Shown here: positions 1 to 10,721 of the stretch, piece by piece
Layout: every line of letters begins with the position of its first letter
How positions within the stretch are numbered: position 1 is the first letter of the stretch
Assembly: GCF_023278565.1 (NCBI RefSeq)
Contig: NC_064675.1
Coordinates: 7,936,001-8,000,000, forward strand
Origin: Colletotrichum lupini
Lineage: Eukaryota > Ascomycota > Sordariomycetes > Glomerellales > Glomerellaceae
DNA length: 64,000 nucleotides
Direction: 5' to 3'
The notes under the pieces: model-generated
The model's input: only the letters and a program-made list of their open reading frames with translations
The model's database searches: none
What the model was told of the DNA's origin: nothing
Program-made: the position numbers and the translations under genes

Positions 1-2230
1 GGATTTAACGATGTATAAATATCTTCCTCTATTACTATAGTTATATATAAAGTTAATAATATTAAAATTTATATATTAACGAGTTTACGATCCTTATAAA
101 AAGTTTATATTCTTATGAATAGGTCTATATAATAGCCTTCTACTAATTACTTATTTTTATTTTACTTTTTATAGTACGCCTCGATATATATTTATTATAA
201 AGAGATCTAGCGATATAACTATAGTAACTACGATACCTTTATATAGTTAATAAGTTTACCCTAGGGATACTATACTTAGTAAACCGTATATAAAGATTAT
301 TCGAGTTTTAATTAAAAGAATTAGTAATAAATGCGCTATTGCGGCTAGCTATCCTAAGATAGAGCGAGCGTTTTATAAAGGCTTTTTTATAGACGTATAT
401 TACTCTAAATAAAAATATTATTTTATTATTTCTAGTTAGATATTAAGCTACTATAGAGTAGATAGTCTTAATATTAGCTACGATATTAAAAAACGCTATA
501 TTAGTTAAAAAGCTTATTCTTTAATATAAATCGCTTTATATAAGTCCTTTTTCTTTTTTAATATTATTATTCTCCTTATTAGAGTTGTAGAGGAGGAAGG
601 TCGATATATATTTTTATAAAAGCCTCTATTTATAAAGCGTTTTACTTAATAAAGCGATTTTTAAAAGTAAGAATACTAAATAAAGCTTTAAACTTATAAT
701 ACGTATAAACGGACCCTTTATAATAAATATTAATTACGGCATATTTAAGACCTATACGTTATAAGTATATATATACTATTTTCTATTTATTATAAGTAAT
801 AGGTAAATAAACGTATTATAAGAGCTATATCTTATTATTTAAAAAAGAAAAACCCCTATTGAGCGTGTTAAATAAGTATTATTTTTTAACTTAAATAATA
901 AAAAGGTCTTAGTTACGTTTCTAAGTAAACTAGCCGCAAAGGGTTTTTTAATAATACTTAATAATTCGTATAAATAGGGTATATATATATAGAGAAGCCC
1001 TATTCGGGTTATAAAAAGCTAGATCTAGATTTTATAGAGAGGGTATTAAGGAAGTAGGATTCTCGTTATATAGCTAGGGATAACTCTAGTTTTAATATAA
1101 ATACGGTATAGATTTTAAATTATAAATAACTTAGAATATAGGGTATTTAATAATATTAACAGTATATAATAAGAGAGTATAGCTAGAACTGACGTTTAGT
1201 AAGAGCTAAAATCGGATATTATAAATAGGCTAATTAATAAGCGAGATCCTTATTTTAATACTAAAAACGATTTATAATAAAAAAGTAGTAGTACCTTTTT
1301 AGCTTAATTCCTAAATCTCGACCTCTAGGTATATAAGTAAGAGTTAGAAACTAAATATATAAGAAGAAGGCCTCTCGGTATATATAAAGGCCCTTAATTA
1401 CGTTTTTAAAAATATATAATTCCGGCTTATAAACGTCGATACGGGTTATTAAAAAGAGCCCGGTATAAACTCTATAAAAACGATATAATAATATATATAA
1501 GCGTATTATTACTTACTAAAGGTTTTTATAGTAGAAAGTTAGGCGTATTTCTAAAAAACAATTTCCGGATACTAAATAATTATAATATTAATTATATATA
1601 CGCTATATTATTTCCTTTTTATAATATATTTTATTTACCTAGACTTAACCCACATAATCTAGGCTTAATATTTTTTTATTCATAAATTATTATAATCTAT
1701 ATTAAAAGAATATAGCTATTATAAAAACCGATTATAGATATTTTCGAGGAGCTCTTAATTACGCGCTACTATTCGTACTATTATTTATTATCTTAACTTA
1801 TATTTTTATTTATAAATTAGTTACTATAGCTATTACTAGAGGTCTACAGAGGCTTATTATACTAGTTTTCGGCTTTTTAAATATTAAAAATATTTACGAG
1901 AGACGGAGTAATATATATATAATACTATATAATAAAGGCCTATTTAGGTTCTATTGGTCTTACGAGGGCTAGGCGTCTAAAGCCGACGTAAATACTATTT
2001 ATATGTTTAGTATTATTATTTACTTAAACCGGCGCTATAAGCTCTTTTTAGATTACTTAATATCCTAAACTTATTTTTAACTTATGTTTAGAAAAGCTAG
2101 AGACTACTTGTTAAACACGGTACTATTTATATAGAGGATAAACGAGATACTTTTTTTATAACTAAGAGAAGTACCGTAGTGCCTAAATAGTAGAACTTAA
2201 AACCTTCTTTGAACGAGATGGTTAACTCTG
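1..2230. repeat. RIP-mutated AT-rich repeat, no intact gene
   Basis: The sequence is strongly AT-rich with very few CA or TG dinucleotides and abundant TA, while CG, CC and CT persist. That is the pattern left by repeat-induced point mutation (C to T in a CpA context, on either strand) in ascomycete repeats. All six frames are dense with stops and I see no gene. The original element cannot be named by eye. Composition changes sharply near 2,230, where the LINE fossil begins. Confidence 0.8.
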
Positions 2231-2255
2231 GATCTGTAACGTATGTATGAGATGC

Positions 2256-3306
2256 TTATTGGAACACCTGGCCTTGCCAGATGAGTCCCTCGTCAATTAG
2301 TTTGTTGGCGTCTTCTGCCCTTGAGAGCTCCACGACCACTAATGATGCCGTCTTTTTGCTGGCTGATTGGGTCAGCCAGCCTACGTATTTGATATCCGCT
2401 CTGGGGATGAATGCTTTGTTGTCCTGCAGCAGGTCGTCTCTGATTTCTGTAAAGCGATCTATGTTCATGGAGCTGGTTCTGATGCCGTGCGCCAGCACTC
2501 CGTAGGTTGGGATCCTCACGGCGGCCCCGTTGCCGATGTGGTTTTCCCAGTCCTTGGCAAACTGCCGGAGGGCCTCTATGTCTTTTGTCGTTGCTGTCTT
2601 GACGCTCAAGTCGCCGCTCTTGAGTTGATTGGCGGACACGGTCTTGAGCTTGCGGATGTGCTCGTTGCTGCTTTGTTCGATGGCGCGGTCTACGTGCGCC
2701 TTGAGGCTACGGGGGTTCATAGCTCCTATGCTGGCAATAGTAATAGGGTCTCGAATGTTCACTATGATTTCACGCAGAATCTGGGTCTGGGACGCTCTCT
2801 GGTTACAGGGGTTATGCATGCTCTCTATAAGTCCTCCTCGGGCGGCTACGCTAGCATATAACTACACGGTGTTCCCCTAATTCATCGGCTCTAGTGCTTT
2901 AATATCCTTTATAACCTTAACCGCCAGCTCGCTAGCTTTCTAAGCCTCCTTGGTAGCCGCGCTAGCTGCGCGTGTTATGTTAGTATTTTCTTTTAGCTCG
3001 GCCGTATTCTACTATATAGTAATCCTAATGGTTCTTAATTCGTAAATATTACTCTCGTAGGCTGTCTTGTTTTTTATACGTAGATTCTTAATAGCTTAGT
3101 AGAGGTGTCTAAGCTCGGGTAATTTTTGTAATTTAGTTAGTAGGGAGATAGTAGTAATGAGAGTAAGTCTTACGGCTTTCGGGTTAAGGGGGTGTTTATT
3201 TGCGGTGTCGATTGATTTAAGTGCTGTCTAAAGGTGTCTGCTAAGTTGAGTAGCGTGCTCTCGATAGTGCGTTAGCCATGTTTGCTCCTGGGGCCATGGG
3301 GTTGCT
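2256..3306 (-). pseudogene. Fossil LINE (Tad-like) retrotransposon ORF1, half RIP-mutated
   Basis: Positions 2819 to 2256 give an open 187-residue stretch that reads like the C-terminal half of the ORF1 protein that precedes reverse transcriptase in fungal Tad-type LINEs. Typical patterns are YGVLAHGIRT, IKYVGWL and the run ending GLIWQGQVFQ. In this family a CCHC zinc-knuckle region should follow, but here a stop comes straight after VFQ and no knuckle is seen. Reading upstream in the same frame from 2820 to about 3306 continues a plausible protein broken only by TAA or TAG codons, as RIP of Gln or Trp codons would give. So the 5' half is RIP-mutated and the 3' half is not. No reverse transcriptase partner is readable next to it. 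The family assignment is from memory of related proteins and was not searched. Confidence 0.65.
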
Positions 3307-4640
3307 ATGGTGCCTACGTTGTTATGGGCTTTGCGACGAGCACACGGCTATCTAATTAACCTTTCGGAGTGTATTGTGGCGCTGTTTTTTGCTCCGATCT
3401 TAAAAATTTCGTTCTCGCTGTTGTTAATGTTTTTCATCTTATTTAGTACGCTATATATGCAGAAGGATAGGAACATAGGGTGACTCCTACGGAACGGAAG
3501 AACTATGGGCAAGTCACGTGTAGATAAGGAATAGTGATCGCGCAATAAGGTAATTACTATAGTTACTCTAAGTGAGCGCTTACTAGTATCCACTAAGCGA
3601 TTACTTAATAAATAAGGTAATTACTAATAAAGGATATATTTAGGATCGGGACTTATATATAGTATAGCCTTGAGCCGGGCTTAAGGATAGACCTTCTATA
3701 ACTTCTTTAGTAATTAACTTAGTATTAGAACTTACGATCATTTTTAGTTACTTTTACTAAGAACCCCTTTTAACGAGACTATAATTAATTACTAAAGCCT
3801 TACTTACTTTCTAACTTATAAATATAGCTTTAGGGAAGCTATTTATAACTACGATACTATTTACTTAGTACTCGTAACCTTAACTTCTGCTAATATACTT
3901 ACTACGACTAGCTAGCCGTAATACTAAGCCTTTATCGCTTTTAGAAAGAAGTATAATTTTTTTTTAAGCTAATTAGAGGTAGAGAATGTCATGCGTCCCT
4001 AAGAGCCATGCGTCCGTATTAATTCGTTATACGTCCTTATTAATTCCCTAAAGAATATTCTGATTTTAAAAAACGATTTAGAAAAAAATTAAATTAAAGT
4101 AATAGCGGGAACTAAGGATAAATAAAATACGTAGTAGTTATAAGGTATAATTTAAAGAATAATATAAAGAGACGACGTATTATAGAGTAAGTAGCCTTAG
4201 CTTACGGCCCTCTATGCTATATACCCTTTAGGAGGTCCGTAGTAAGGGCCTAGATCCTTCTGCTATGACGTTAAATACAACAATAACAACAACAATAATA
4301 ATAATAATAACAGTACGAGCTTTATTAATAGTCGGCATAGCTGGCTAAATATCTCAGGTATATTAGGTTTACCACTCTTTATAATATCATTCTTAATATA
4401 TTCCTATTTATATAGGTTTAGACACGATATATATTCTATCTCATAACTCACTAGAGCGTATACTACGATCTCCCTCGGTCTTTAGAATAGCCATACTTTC
4501 GTGCTACTCTGGGCGAGATCGAGGGGCCCTTTGCGCCCCTTAAAAAAGGCTAGTCTTATCTTCTGGACCTTTTTAAGGACCCGAATAGCACCGTTTATAT
4601 AACAAATGGCATTATAAAGGGTTTCTTAACATTTCTCTTA
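3307..4640. repeat. Mosaic of RIP-mutated and less mutated repeat DNA
   Basis: Composition alternates. About 3,240-3,360 is fairly GC-rich and retains TG and CA, while most of 3,600-4,640 is AT-rich and depleted in them. Short reading frames occur, for example 3348-3593 on the minus strand, but they have no recognisable motifs and low-complexity composition. I regard the stretch as transposon debris leading to the gene island. Confidence 0.6.
4276..4311. repeat. CAA/TAA trinucleotide microsatellite
   Basis: A run of CAA and TAA/AAT triplets, turning from mixed CAA/TAA to pure AAT. Simple A-rich triplet tails are common at the 3' ends of LINEs, so it could be an old insertion tail, but nothing adjacent proves it. 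Confidence 0.7.
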
Positions 4641-4667
4641 GCCCTTAAAGTCGTTATCTGCGCTTAG

Positions 4668-4943
4668 TTATTCTTTATTATCCGTATATCTATATGGGTA
4701 ATCAAAGGAGCCCCTACTAAAGACGTAAGAAGCGATAAGGATATCGACGAGGAAGAAGAGGAAAAGTTTAAATACGAAGAGATGGAAGCGGTCGCGGAGG
4801 AAGTGGACGTAGAGTCTATTGACTTGACGTCGTGGGAACACTCCAATGACAGGCCGTCCAGCAACAGAGCGAGCGGCGTCAGAGCTCTCAGCGGCCGGAG
4901 GGGGATCCTCAACCGAATCGGGTGTGAGAAGCAGATAGATTAA
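4668..4943 (+). pseudogene. Possible C-terminal remnant of a truncated gene
   Basis: This is an open stretch of about 91 codons, after a TAG at 4665-4667 and ending in TAA at 4941-4943. The middle part is very acidic (a run of Asp and Glu around 4,740-4,830), followed by a Ser/Arg-rich tail. Normal composition with intact CA and TG begins inside it, so it lies on the border between RIP-mutated DNA and the gene island. It looks like the end of a coding region whose 5' part was lost or mutated. No family is recognised. The antisense frame 4664-4912 is open too, so coding status is uncertain. Confidence 0.25.
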
Positions 4944-5118
4944 TAGCTATGGGTACTTAACTGTTGACGGTCTCATTTTGACGATCAATCTCGATAAGTA
5001 CGTAACTCGATCAATTTCAACCTCTATTTTGGGATGTCTTGCCCGCAATTCTTGTTTTGTTTAGACAGTCAGCCGCATCTTACCAGATGACATGTCGAAC
5101 CAGTAGACAAATTTACCA

Positions 5119-7289
5119 TTATGACTGAATCCAGTAACCCAGATCCGCCCACAGCTTACACCTATCTCCTCTTCCCCCTTCCCAAGACAAGCCATCGACA
5201 ACTCGGAAGTCAGCTTTCCCACTCTCAGGACTTGTCAAGTTCAGGTTCAGCATGGCGTGCGTCGAGCTATTCAGTCGCGTGTTCATCGACCCCCACGGCA
5301 GCCACTGGGACTTTTGCGCCGCAGAGACATCTTCACCGACTTGACTGACTGCCCGCGCGACATCTTCGGCCAGAGTGGGGTCTCCGTCGATCACGAACCG
5401 ACCCCACATGCTCTGGAACGCGATTCTAAACCCGACGCTCTCGTCGGCGCCGTCAGTGTCGTTAGTTCCTTGCACGTCTTTCATGAGAACGTCTAGGTCA
5501 TCATCGTGGAAAGACGGCGGTGGCGAATACTGGTAACGCCATGCCTGTTTCCCTCCACCCGCAGTGTCACTGTTGAGGGCAAAAGCGTCCGCGAGCCACA
5601 TGGCGGGGCAGACGAATGTGACCTCCGCGTAGAGGTTGTACGCCGCCTGTAGCCATCCTGAGGCGATTTCTGAATGGCTCGTAGCGAATGGAGCAGTCAA
5701 CCCGTTGGTCGGGTACAATGAGCCCGAGATGGATTCATCTCCAATATCATAAATCTCCATGATGGCACTCATGTTTGCGTCTGTCAACAGCGGATAGCTC
5801 CGTCGTATGAGAGATATAAACTTGTCCCGAGCAGTAATGTCTGTTGGGACGAACAGTGTCCCCTCATTGGCGTTGTTCTGTCGCATAATTATGTTAGCAT
5901 ACCAAAGTTGTATGGTTCAAATTGATAACTCACTCCTGAGAGAATAGCCTTCCCATTCACTTGACCCTTCAAAAGCTGCTCCGTCGGCCTTTGCGTGATG
6001 AATTTGCCATCAGTCACAGGCAGGAAAGCCCACTGACCCCACCTGGCTCCCATACTCACAAACGCGCTAGCGTTCTGGAGGGTATTGCTGTCAACATTTT
6101 GTAAGCAAGTAAAAACGCTCCCGTTCTTTGTGGTCCTAGCATCCAGGCATCCGGCTTTGGTAGCCAAATCATAGTATGCCTGAGAAGGTTGCATATCATC
6201 ATGATCCCTACAACATAGTGTCAATACGTTAACTTCGGTCAGGTTGAGCGCAAGACCGTGAATCTTACCACTGAGTGGGCAGATACGGGCTCGATACAAT
6301 GGCGCGTTGAAACAAGAAGGTTTCATCAGAGCCGCTGTGGGCCATCGTCATAAGCATCACACCACCTCCACCGGCAGACTCTCCAGCGATGGTGACGCGA
6401 GCAGGGTCGCCTCCAAAGAGATGGATGTAGTCCTGCACCCAATCCAAAGCGAATCGCATATCGTGAATGCCGGCGTTGGGTACCCCGAAATGACGAATCT
6501 CAGCTGACGAGGCAAAGCCAAAAGCGCCGAGCCGGTACTGGATGATGACTGTCACAAAGCCGTTGCCTACCGTCTTGGCCATGTGCGAAAAATCATAGTT
6601 GGCAGCCCAGTCCTGGCCATATCCGCCACCATCTGTCGCTAATCAGCTTTTCTGCGGACGGTTTGCTGATCCGAGAAGTGATCAAGGTGAAAGTGGCAGG
6701 CTTACGAATCCAGAACAGCACCGGTAGCCGAGTCTTGTTGGCAGGAGTAAACACATTCAGAAATAGACAATCCTCATCACCCATGGCGTCTTTCTCGAAC
6801 GTATAGTTGGGTACACTATTGAGAGTCAGCTTCTTGAAATTGACAGTCAAGGCATCCCCACTGACATTGGCCCCGGCGGCGACTGAGGGCATCTAGGCGG
6901 ATTTTGAGTAGCGGGCAAGACTCTGTCTCCTGTTTGTCCACGAGCTGGTCTTTTGGGAAGCTGCCATCTTCCAGGCTTTGCTGCATAGCGTATTCTGCAA
7001 GGGGAACTTGAGCTTAGCAGCTGTCCAAGCACTCTGTGCGGTTTCCACGTCCTTACCCTCTGTAGCTGAAGATGTCGAATGAGGAGTCATAATAGCCCTC
7101 ATAACGAGCATATCCTAGGTCAATAACTGGTGCTTTCGTGGCGAAATTGCTTGAGGCTGTTTGCTCTCGGATGTAAAGACCCCGCTTAGCAATCTTATTT
7201 GAATAATGAGGGACATCATGTGCCACGGCAACTGACGCCAAAACGAGCAGCAAGTGCCACAAAATCGCCATCTTGGCCTGACTGAACAA
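5119..7289 (-). CDS. Secreted type-B carboxylesterase/lipase, six exons, about 622 aa
   Basis: An alpha/beta-hydrolase of the carboxylesterase/cholinesterase family, expected to hydrolyse esters outside the cell. Exons rebuilt from splice signals: 7289-7057, 6994-6866, 6815-6706, 6632-6269, 6207-5934 and 5877-5119. All phases agree, giving 622 residues. Translation may instead start at 7271 (MAILWHLL..., 616 aa), which places a hydrophobic signal peptide ending AVA at the very N-terminus. Visible family features are GIRYAA-KPGRWQLP near residue 80, EDCLFLNVF, the oxyanion-hole HGGG at 158-161 (split by intron 3), and the nucleophile elbow GESAGG with Ser243. Glu375 in NNANEG and His494 in PPPSFH complete the likely triad. 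Intron 2 is only 50 nt but has a CTGAC branch site. It is divergent from the aminotransferase. Its substrate is unknown, and it may only border the sugar cluster. Confidence 0.9.
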
Positions 7290-7909
7290 AACGATATTAG
7301 ATTCCTAAGCATTATGGTGAACTTATGCTGGCTGCGGTAGGAAAGATATCTTATCGCGTGGCTGCTTCACCAATATGACAGACCAAGTGTTGAAGCATGG
7401 GCCCTCTCTATAACCTTTGAAGGTGGAGTAAGAGTGGCTCCCATCGATTTGATCGTGTCGTCAAGACAAGCCTGGTGATGACTTCTGATAAAGTTTGCAT
7501 AAATTGACTGGCCTGTTTCCGGAATAGCCTTCCATGCCTTCGGAAGTACCGAAGGAGTTTTCAGCCGATTGAGCGGTGTGCCTCAGTGCTGTTACATTCT
7601 CCGTATTGATGCTGACTGACCAGGGCAGACGACGGTCTGGCAACTCGTTGTAATTTGATAAGCCGTGGCCTTGCATGGCACTGCCGGTCTGGAAGCTAGA
7701 TTTTCTGATTCGCTAGCCGGCGACGAGACTTTGAGACGAGTGGCCGGAAGGCCAACCGTCCATCTCCTCAGCCCGAAACGGTTCTTCTCAACTACTTTTC
7801 CCGAAGACGAGCATGTGGACAAAATATGTAAAAGGTTTGATCTTCCCTTTCTTCCCTATGGATGGAGGAAAAACTTAAGTTAAAACGTTATTTTCCTCCT
7901 TGAACAGCC
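7290..7909. promoter_or_regulatory. Divergent intergenic region, esterase / aminotransferase
   Basis: About 620 bp of normal composition between two divergently transcribed genes, so it should hold both promoters. Open frames here (7665-7883 on plus, 7461-7822 on minus) lack recognisable motifs. A pyrimidine-rich CTTCCCTTTCTTCCC stretch lies at about 7843-7857, some 50 bp upstream of the aminotransferase ATG, as is common before fungal start sites. No convincing TATA box was seen. Confidence 0.4.
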
Positions 7910-9058
7910 ATGATCCCGTACTCAAAGCCTTTCCAGCCGCCCAACTCGTTGCAATACGTCGACAATGTCTTGAAGACAGGAAAGTTGGCTCAAGGGCCGT
8001 ATACACAAAGGTGCGAGGAATGGCTAGAAGATATGATGCAAGCCGGAAAGGCTTTTCTGGTGACCTCCGGGACGACAGCGCTCGAGATGGCCGCCATGGT
8101 TATCGATATTCAAGCAGGTGACGAAGTCATCTTTCCCAGCTATACGTTCGTGTCCACGGTCAACGCCTTCGTCAGCCGGGGGGCCACGCCTGTGTTTGTC
8201 GATATCGAGAGGGACACGATGAACATGGACGCAAATCTGGTCGAGGCTGCAATCTCCGAAAGAACGCGGGCCATTGTCCCGGTCCACTACGCCGGTATCT
8301 CGTGCGACATGGACGCACTGATGGACATTGCGTCCCGTCACAACCTTCTCGTTGTGGAAGATGCAGCACAGAGCCTCACTTCCAAATATCGCGGTGTGTA
8401 TTCTGGCACTATTGGGCACATCGGCTGCATCAGCTTCCACGAGACGAAGAACGTCACGTCCGGAGGCCAGGGCGGTGCCGTTTTGATCAACCGGGACGAC
8501 TTGGTCGAGAGGGCCGAGGTCGTCTACGACAACGGCACCAACAGAGTAAAATTCTTCCGCGAAAAGTTGCCAATGTATGAGTGGCAGGACATCGGATCCA
8601 ACTATGTCATGTCCGAGGTGCTTGCCGCCCTCCTGTGGTCCCATCTCGAGATGGCGCAATTCATCCAGCAGACCAGGCTAAGGATCTGGAATACATACCA
8701 AGCCTCGCTCAAGCCGCTGTCAGAGTCTTCGGGAGAGTTCTTCCTGCCAAAAATGCCAGAAAGCTGCGAGCACAATGGTCACATATTCTACCTCAAGCTG
8801 CGGGACGCATCTCGTCGTCCGGGCTTCGTTCGGTACATGAAAGAGAACGGGGTATCTGTATCTTCCCACTACTCTCCCCTCCATATGTCAGCGATCGGGA
8901 AGAAGATTGGGAAATTTTTTGGAAAAGACGAGAACACTTCCGTGGCAAGCCTTCAACTTGTGCGTCTGCCCATCTTTTTTGAGATGAGCGACGAAGAACA
9001 GAACAAGGTTATTTCACTGGTACAGAGTTACTTTGGGCGCAAGGCGTCGAGGCTTTAG
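7910..9058 (+). CDS. WecE/RffA-like sugar-nucleotide aminotransferase (DegT/DnrJ/EryC1 family), 382 aa, intronless
   Basis: A PLP-dependent fold-type-I enzyme of the DegT/DnrJ/EryC1/StrS family, which transfers an amino group, usually from glutamate, to a 4-keto nucleotide sugar. The frame is complete and uninterrupted, and 382 residues is close to bacterial WecE (TDP-4-keto-6-deoxyglucose transaminase). Co-linear signatures include TSGTTALEMAA at 52-62, GDEVIFPSYTFVST at 70-83, VPVHYAG at 123-129, VVEDAAQ with Asp151 (PLP ring nitrogen), and GCISFHETKN with Lys180 as Schiff-base lysine. The resemblance to the enterobacterial enzyme runs end to end. The lack of introns, unlike every neighbour, suggests bacterial origin by transfer. 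With UDP-glucose dehydrogenase and UDP-glucuronate decarboxylase nearby, a UDP-4-keto-pentose is a plausible substrate. A TDP- or UDP-4-keto-6-deoxyhexose supplied from elsewhere is the alternative. Confidence 0.93.
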   Translation: MIPYSKPFQPPNSLQYVDNVLKTGKLAQGPYTQRCEEWLEDMMQAGKAFLVTSGTTALEMAAMVIDIQAGDEVIFPSYTFVSTVNAFVSRGATPVFVDIERDTMNMDANLVEAAISERTRAIVPVHYAGISCDMDALMDIASRHNLLVVEDAAQSLTSKYRGVYSGTIGHIGCISFHETKNVTSGGQGGAVLINRDDLVERAEVVYDNGTNRVKFFREKLPMYEWQDIGSNYVMSEVLAALLWSHLEMAQFIQQTRLRIWNTYQASLKPLSESSGEFFLPKMPESCEHNGHIFYLKLRDASRRPGFVRYMKENGVSVSSHYSPLHMSAIGKKIGKFFGKDENTSVASLQLVRLPIFFEMSDEEQNKVISLVQSYFGRKASRL

Positions 9059-9135
9059 ATCGACACGACGCAGTAAACGTACAGATCATTGAAAAAAAGA
9101 TGTCAATAGTTTCTTCGGAAGCAAGATCCATCCAA

Positions 9136-9898
9136 TCAGCTCATCTTTGACGAAATCCGCAATCCAATCTCAGTCTTCAACATGCCTTTTCTCGCCAGAA
9201 CTTGAAGCGTCTGGGATCGGTGCTGGCCGATCAGTCTCTCGACCTGATCTTCTTGTACACCCCGTAACAAGACGTGGATATGATCTAAAGCCTTGACACT
9301 TTGCCACGCTGCCTTCTGCTTGAACCATAGTAGATTCTCGCACCTTGTGCAGCCCAGACCCCCTCCAAACGTGCGGTCCAGAAAGGCCTCGATCAATCTG
9401 GCCGACTCCTCTGTCGGCAGCCCCGTGTCCGGGTCCACCGCTATCTTGCTCTTCGACCACATGACCAAGTGCATGATGCCATCATCAAAAGCGTACGGCC
9501 AGTCGTTCCAGAGAATCTTCCAGTCGTGTGGGTCCGCGAAGGGCACATCGTCTCGGGCGGCAATGGGGTTCTGCCAGCGCAACTTCTCACGGCGCACAAA
9601 CTCCAAGACAGATCCGTGGGATTTTCCGACCTCGGCGAGCCACAGAATGTAGTTCCGCAGGTCCTGGGGTGCTCTGTTGAGCTGTCCCATCTCGCCAGCG
9701 GCTTGATTGGAAACTTCTCAGCGGAGCCCTGGACAGAAACATCTCGGCCAAAGCCGGTCAAGGGGGAGACCTACCGATCACGTTCTGGACTTCGTCCCAT
9801 GTATGAGATCGAAACGCCTCACACTGACCTCGCAGGGCCCGGATATCTGCTTCGGTAAGCTTGAAAGGGGGGTCTTTGATGAGCGCCTCGATATCCAT
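9136..9898 (-). CDS. DUF3605 / GlcNAc-induced protein 1-like, two exons, 233 aa
   Basis: A small cytosolic-type protein of the DUF3605 family, whose named member is the yeast GlcNAc-induced GIG1. Its biochemical role is not established, though the family is linked to amino-sugar metabolism. Exon 1 is 9898-9775 and exon 2 is 9713-9136, with a 61-nt intron (GTAGGT ... GAGAAG). The start MDIEALIKDPPF at 9898 is preferred over an upstream ATG at 9982, which would add an unconserved leader. Visible family pattern: TWDEV near residue 35, RAPQDLRNY near 55-63, GSVLEFV and LRW, NDWPYAF at 111-117, HLVMWSK, and ALDHIHVLL at 183-191 with two histidines. Its 3' end faces the 3' end of the aminotransferase 77 bp away. 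Presence beside nucleotide-sugar genes fits a role in sensing or handling an amino sugar (inference). Confidence 0.8.
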
Positions 9899-10243
9899 AG
9901 CGGGCGTTAGAATTGATGTGAGGCAGGGGTGCTGGTATGGAGTGTAAGTCGTTGTCCAGGACTGGAGACTAAAATTTGTCACTAATTAAGTCAACTTATA
10001 ATCGGGTTCGGATCCCACAACTCCCCGTTGACAGGGGTTCGTCCGTTCCACCTAAAGTTTGGGCAATATAAGCTTTCTGGTCGACGGCGCGATTGACTCA
10101 GGTCCAACAGCATTGTGGATAGCAGACTGCACGTACAAAGCAACGCCAGACAGTATTCGTACTTAAGTAGATGTCGGGTTATCCAAAGTTATCCGCTTCA
10201 TTTCGATCCAATAGGACATTCCACCACTTGCTTCCATAACGTC

Positions 10244-10721
10244 ATGTCCGCACAGCCAGTGACCCTGTGGTGCACCTTGCACCCTGCTGCAGGAAAAGAA
10301 GGCGAGGTACGCACCCCAGTTGCCGAAGCACCAACTCGTTGCGGTGAGCCTGACATGGTATCCAGTGTCGCCAAGTCCTTCTTGATCTCGCTGCCAAGGT
10401 CTGCGAGGTCGAAAGTACCTGCTTGCGATATGAGGTGTTTGAAAAGGTTGAGAACGCGTCGGCGCCCAACAAGATCGTGTTTTACCTCCTTGAGCAGTAA
10501 GCCGAACAATGTCCCAAGGATTGCTTTCTGTCTTCTTCTATGACTGACTGTGCTGTGTGTTCGCCGCCACTTACAGATGGCCAAGCCAAGCAGATTTGGA
10601 TAGGCACACCCAGAGAGACTGGCTAGTGGCTATCAGACAACGGTTCGACGAGGGTCTGCTGGCCAAAGACGAGCTGATTGAAAATGTGTCTGAGATCGGA
10701 GGCTTCGCTAGCCGATCATAG
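10244..10721 (+). CDS. Antibiotic-biosynthesis-monooxygenase (ABM) domain protein, three exons, 112 aa
   Basis: A short gene whose exons are each too small to show as a long open frame. Exons are 10244-10306, 10366-10496 and 10577-10721, with introns of 59 and 80 nt (GTACGC..CCAG and GTAAGC..ACAG). Phases are consistent and the product is 112 residues. It begins MSAQPVTLWCTLHPAAGKEGE, followed by QVLLDLAAKV, then TCLRYEVFEKV and NKIVFYLLEQW with a following LDRHTQRDW. This matches the dimeric ferredoxin-like ABM/YgiN fold, in which the beta strand with RYE and the (Y/F)E-W-x-S-x-x-x-LxxH segment are typical. Such proteins act as cofactor-free quinone monooxygenases or small-molecule handlers. 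Several bases of function remain open. The antisense frame 10198-10584 is a shadow. Confidence 0.75.

Noticed and set aside
8024..8659. 211-codon open frame on the minus strand inside the aminotransferase gene
   Set aside because: It is a shadow of the GC-rich coding strand; the plus-strand protein has full catalytic motifs.
9441..9761. Apparent frameshift in the DUF3605 gene near the codons for MGQLNRAP
   Set aside because: A 61-nt intron at 9714-9774 ending in GAGAAG restores a continuous family-like protein, so no sequencing or mutational frameshift is needed.
10198..10584. 128-codon open frame on the minus strand
   Set aside because: It is antisense to the spliced ABM gene, which has consistent splice sites and a recognisable fold pattern. 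The antisense product matches nothing I know.
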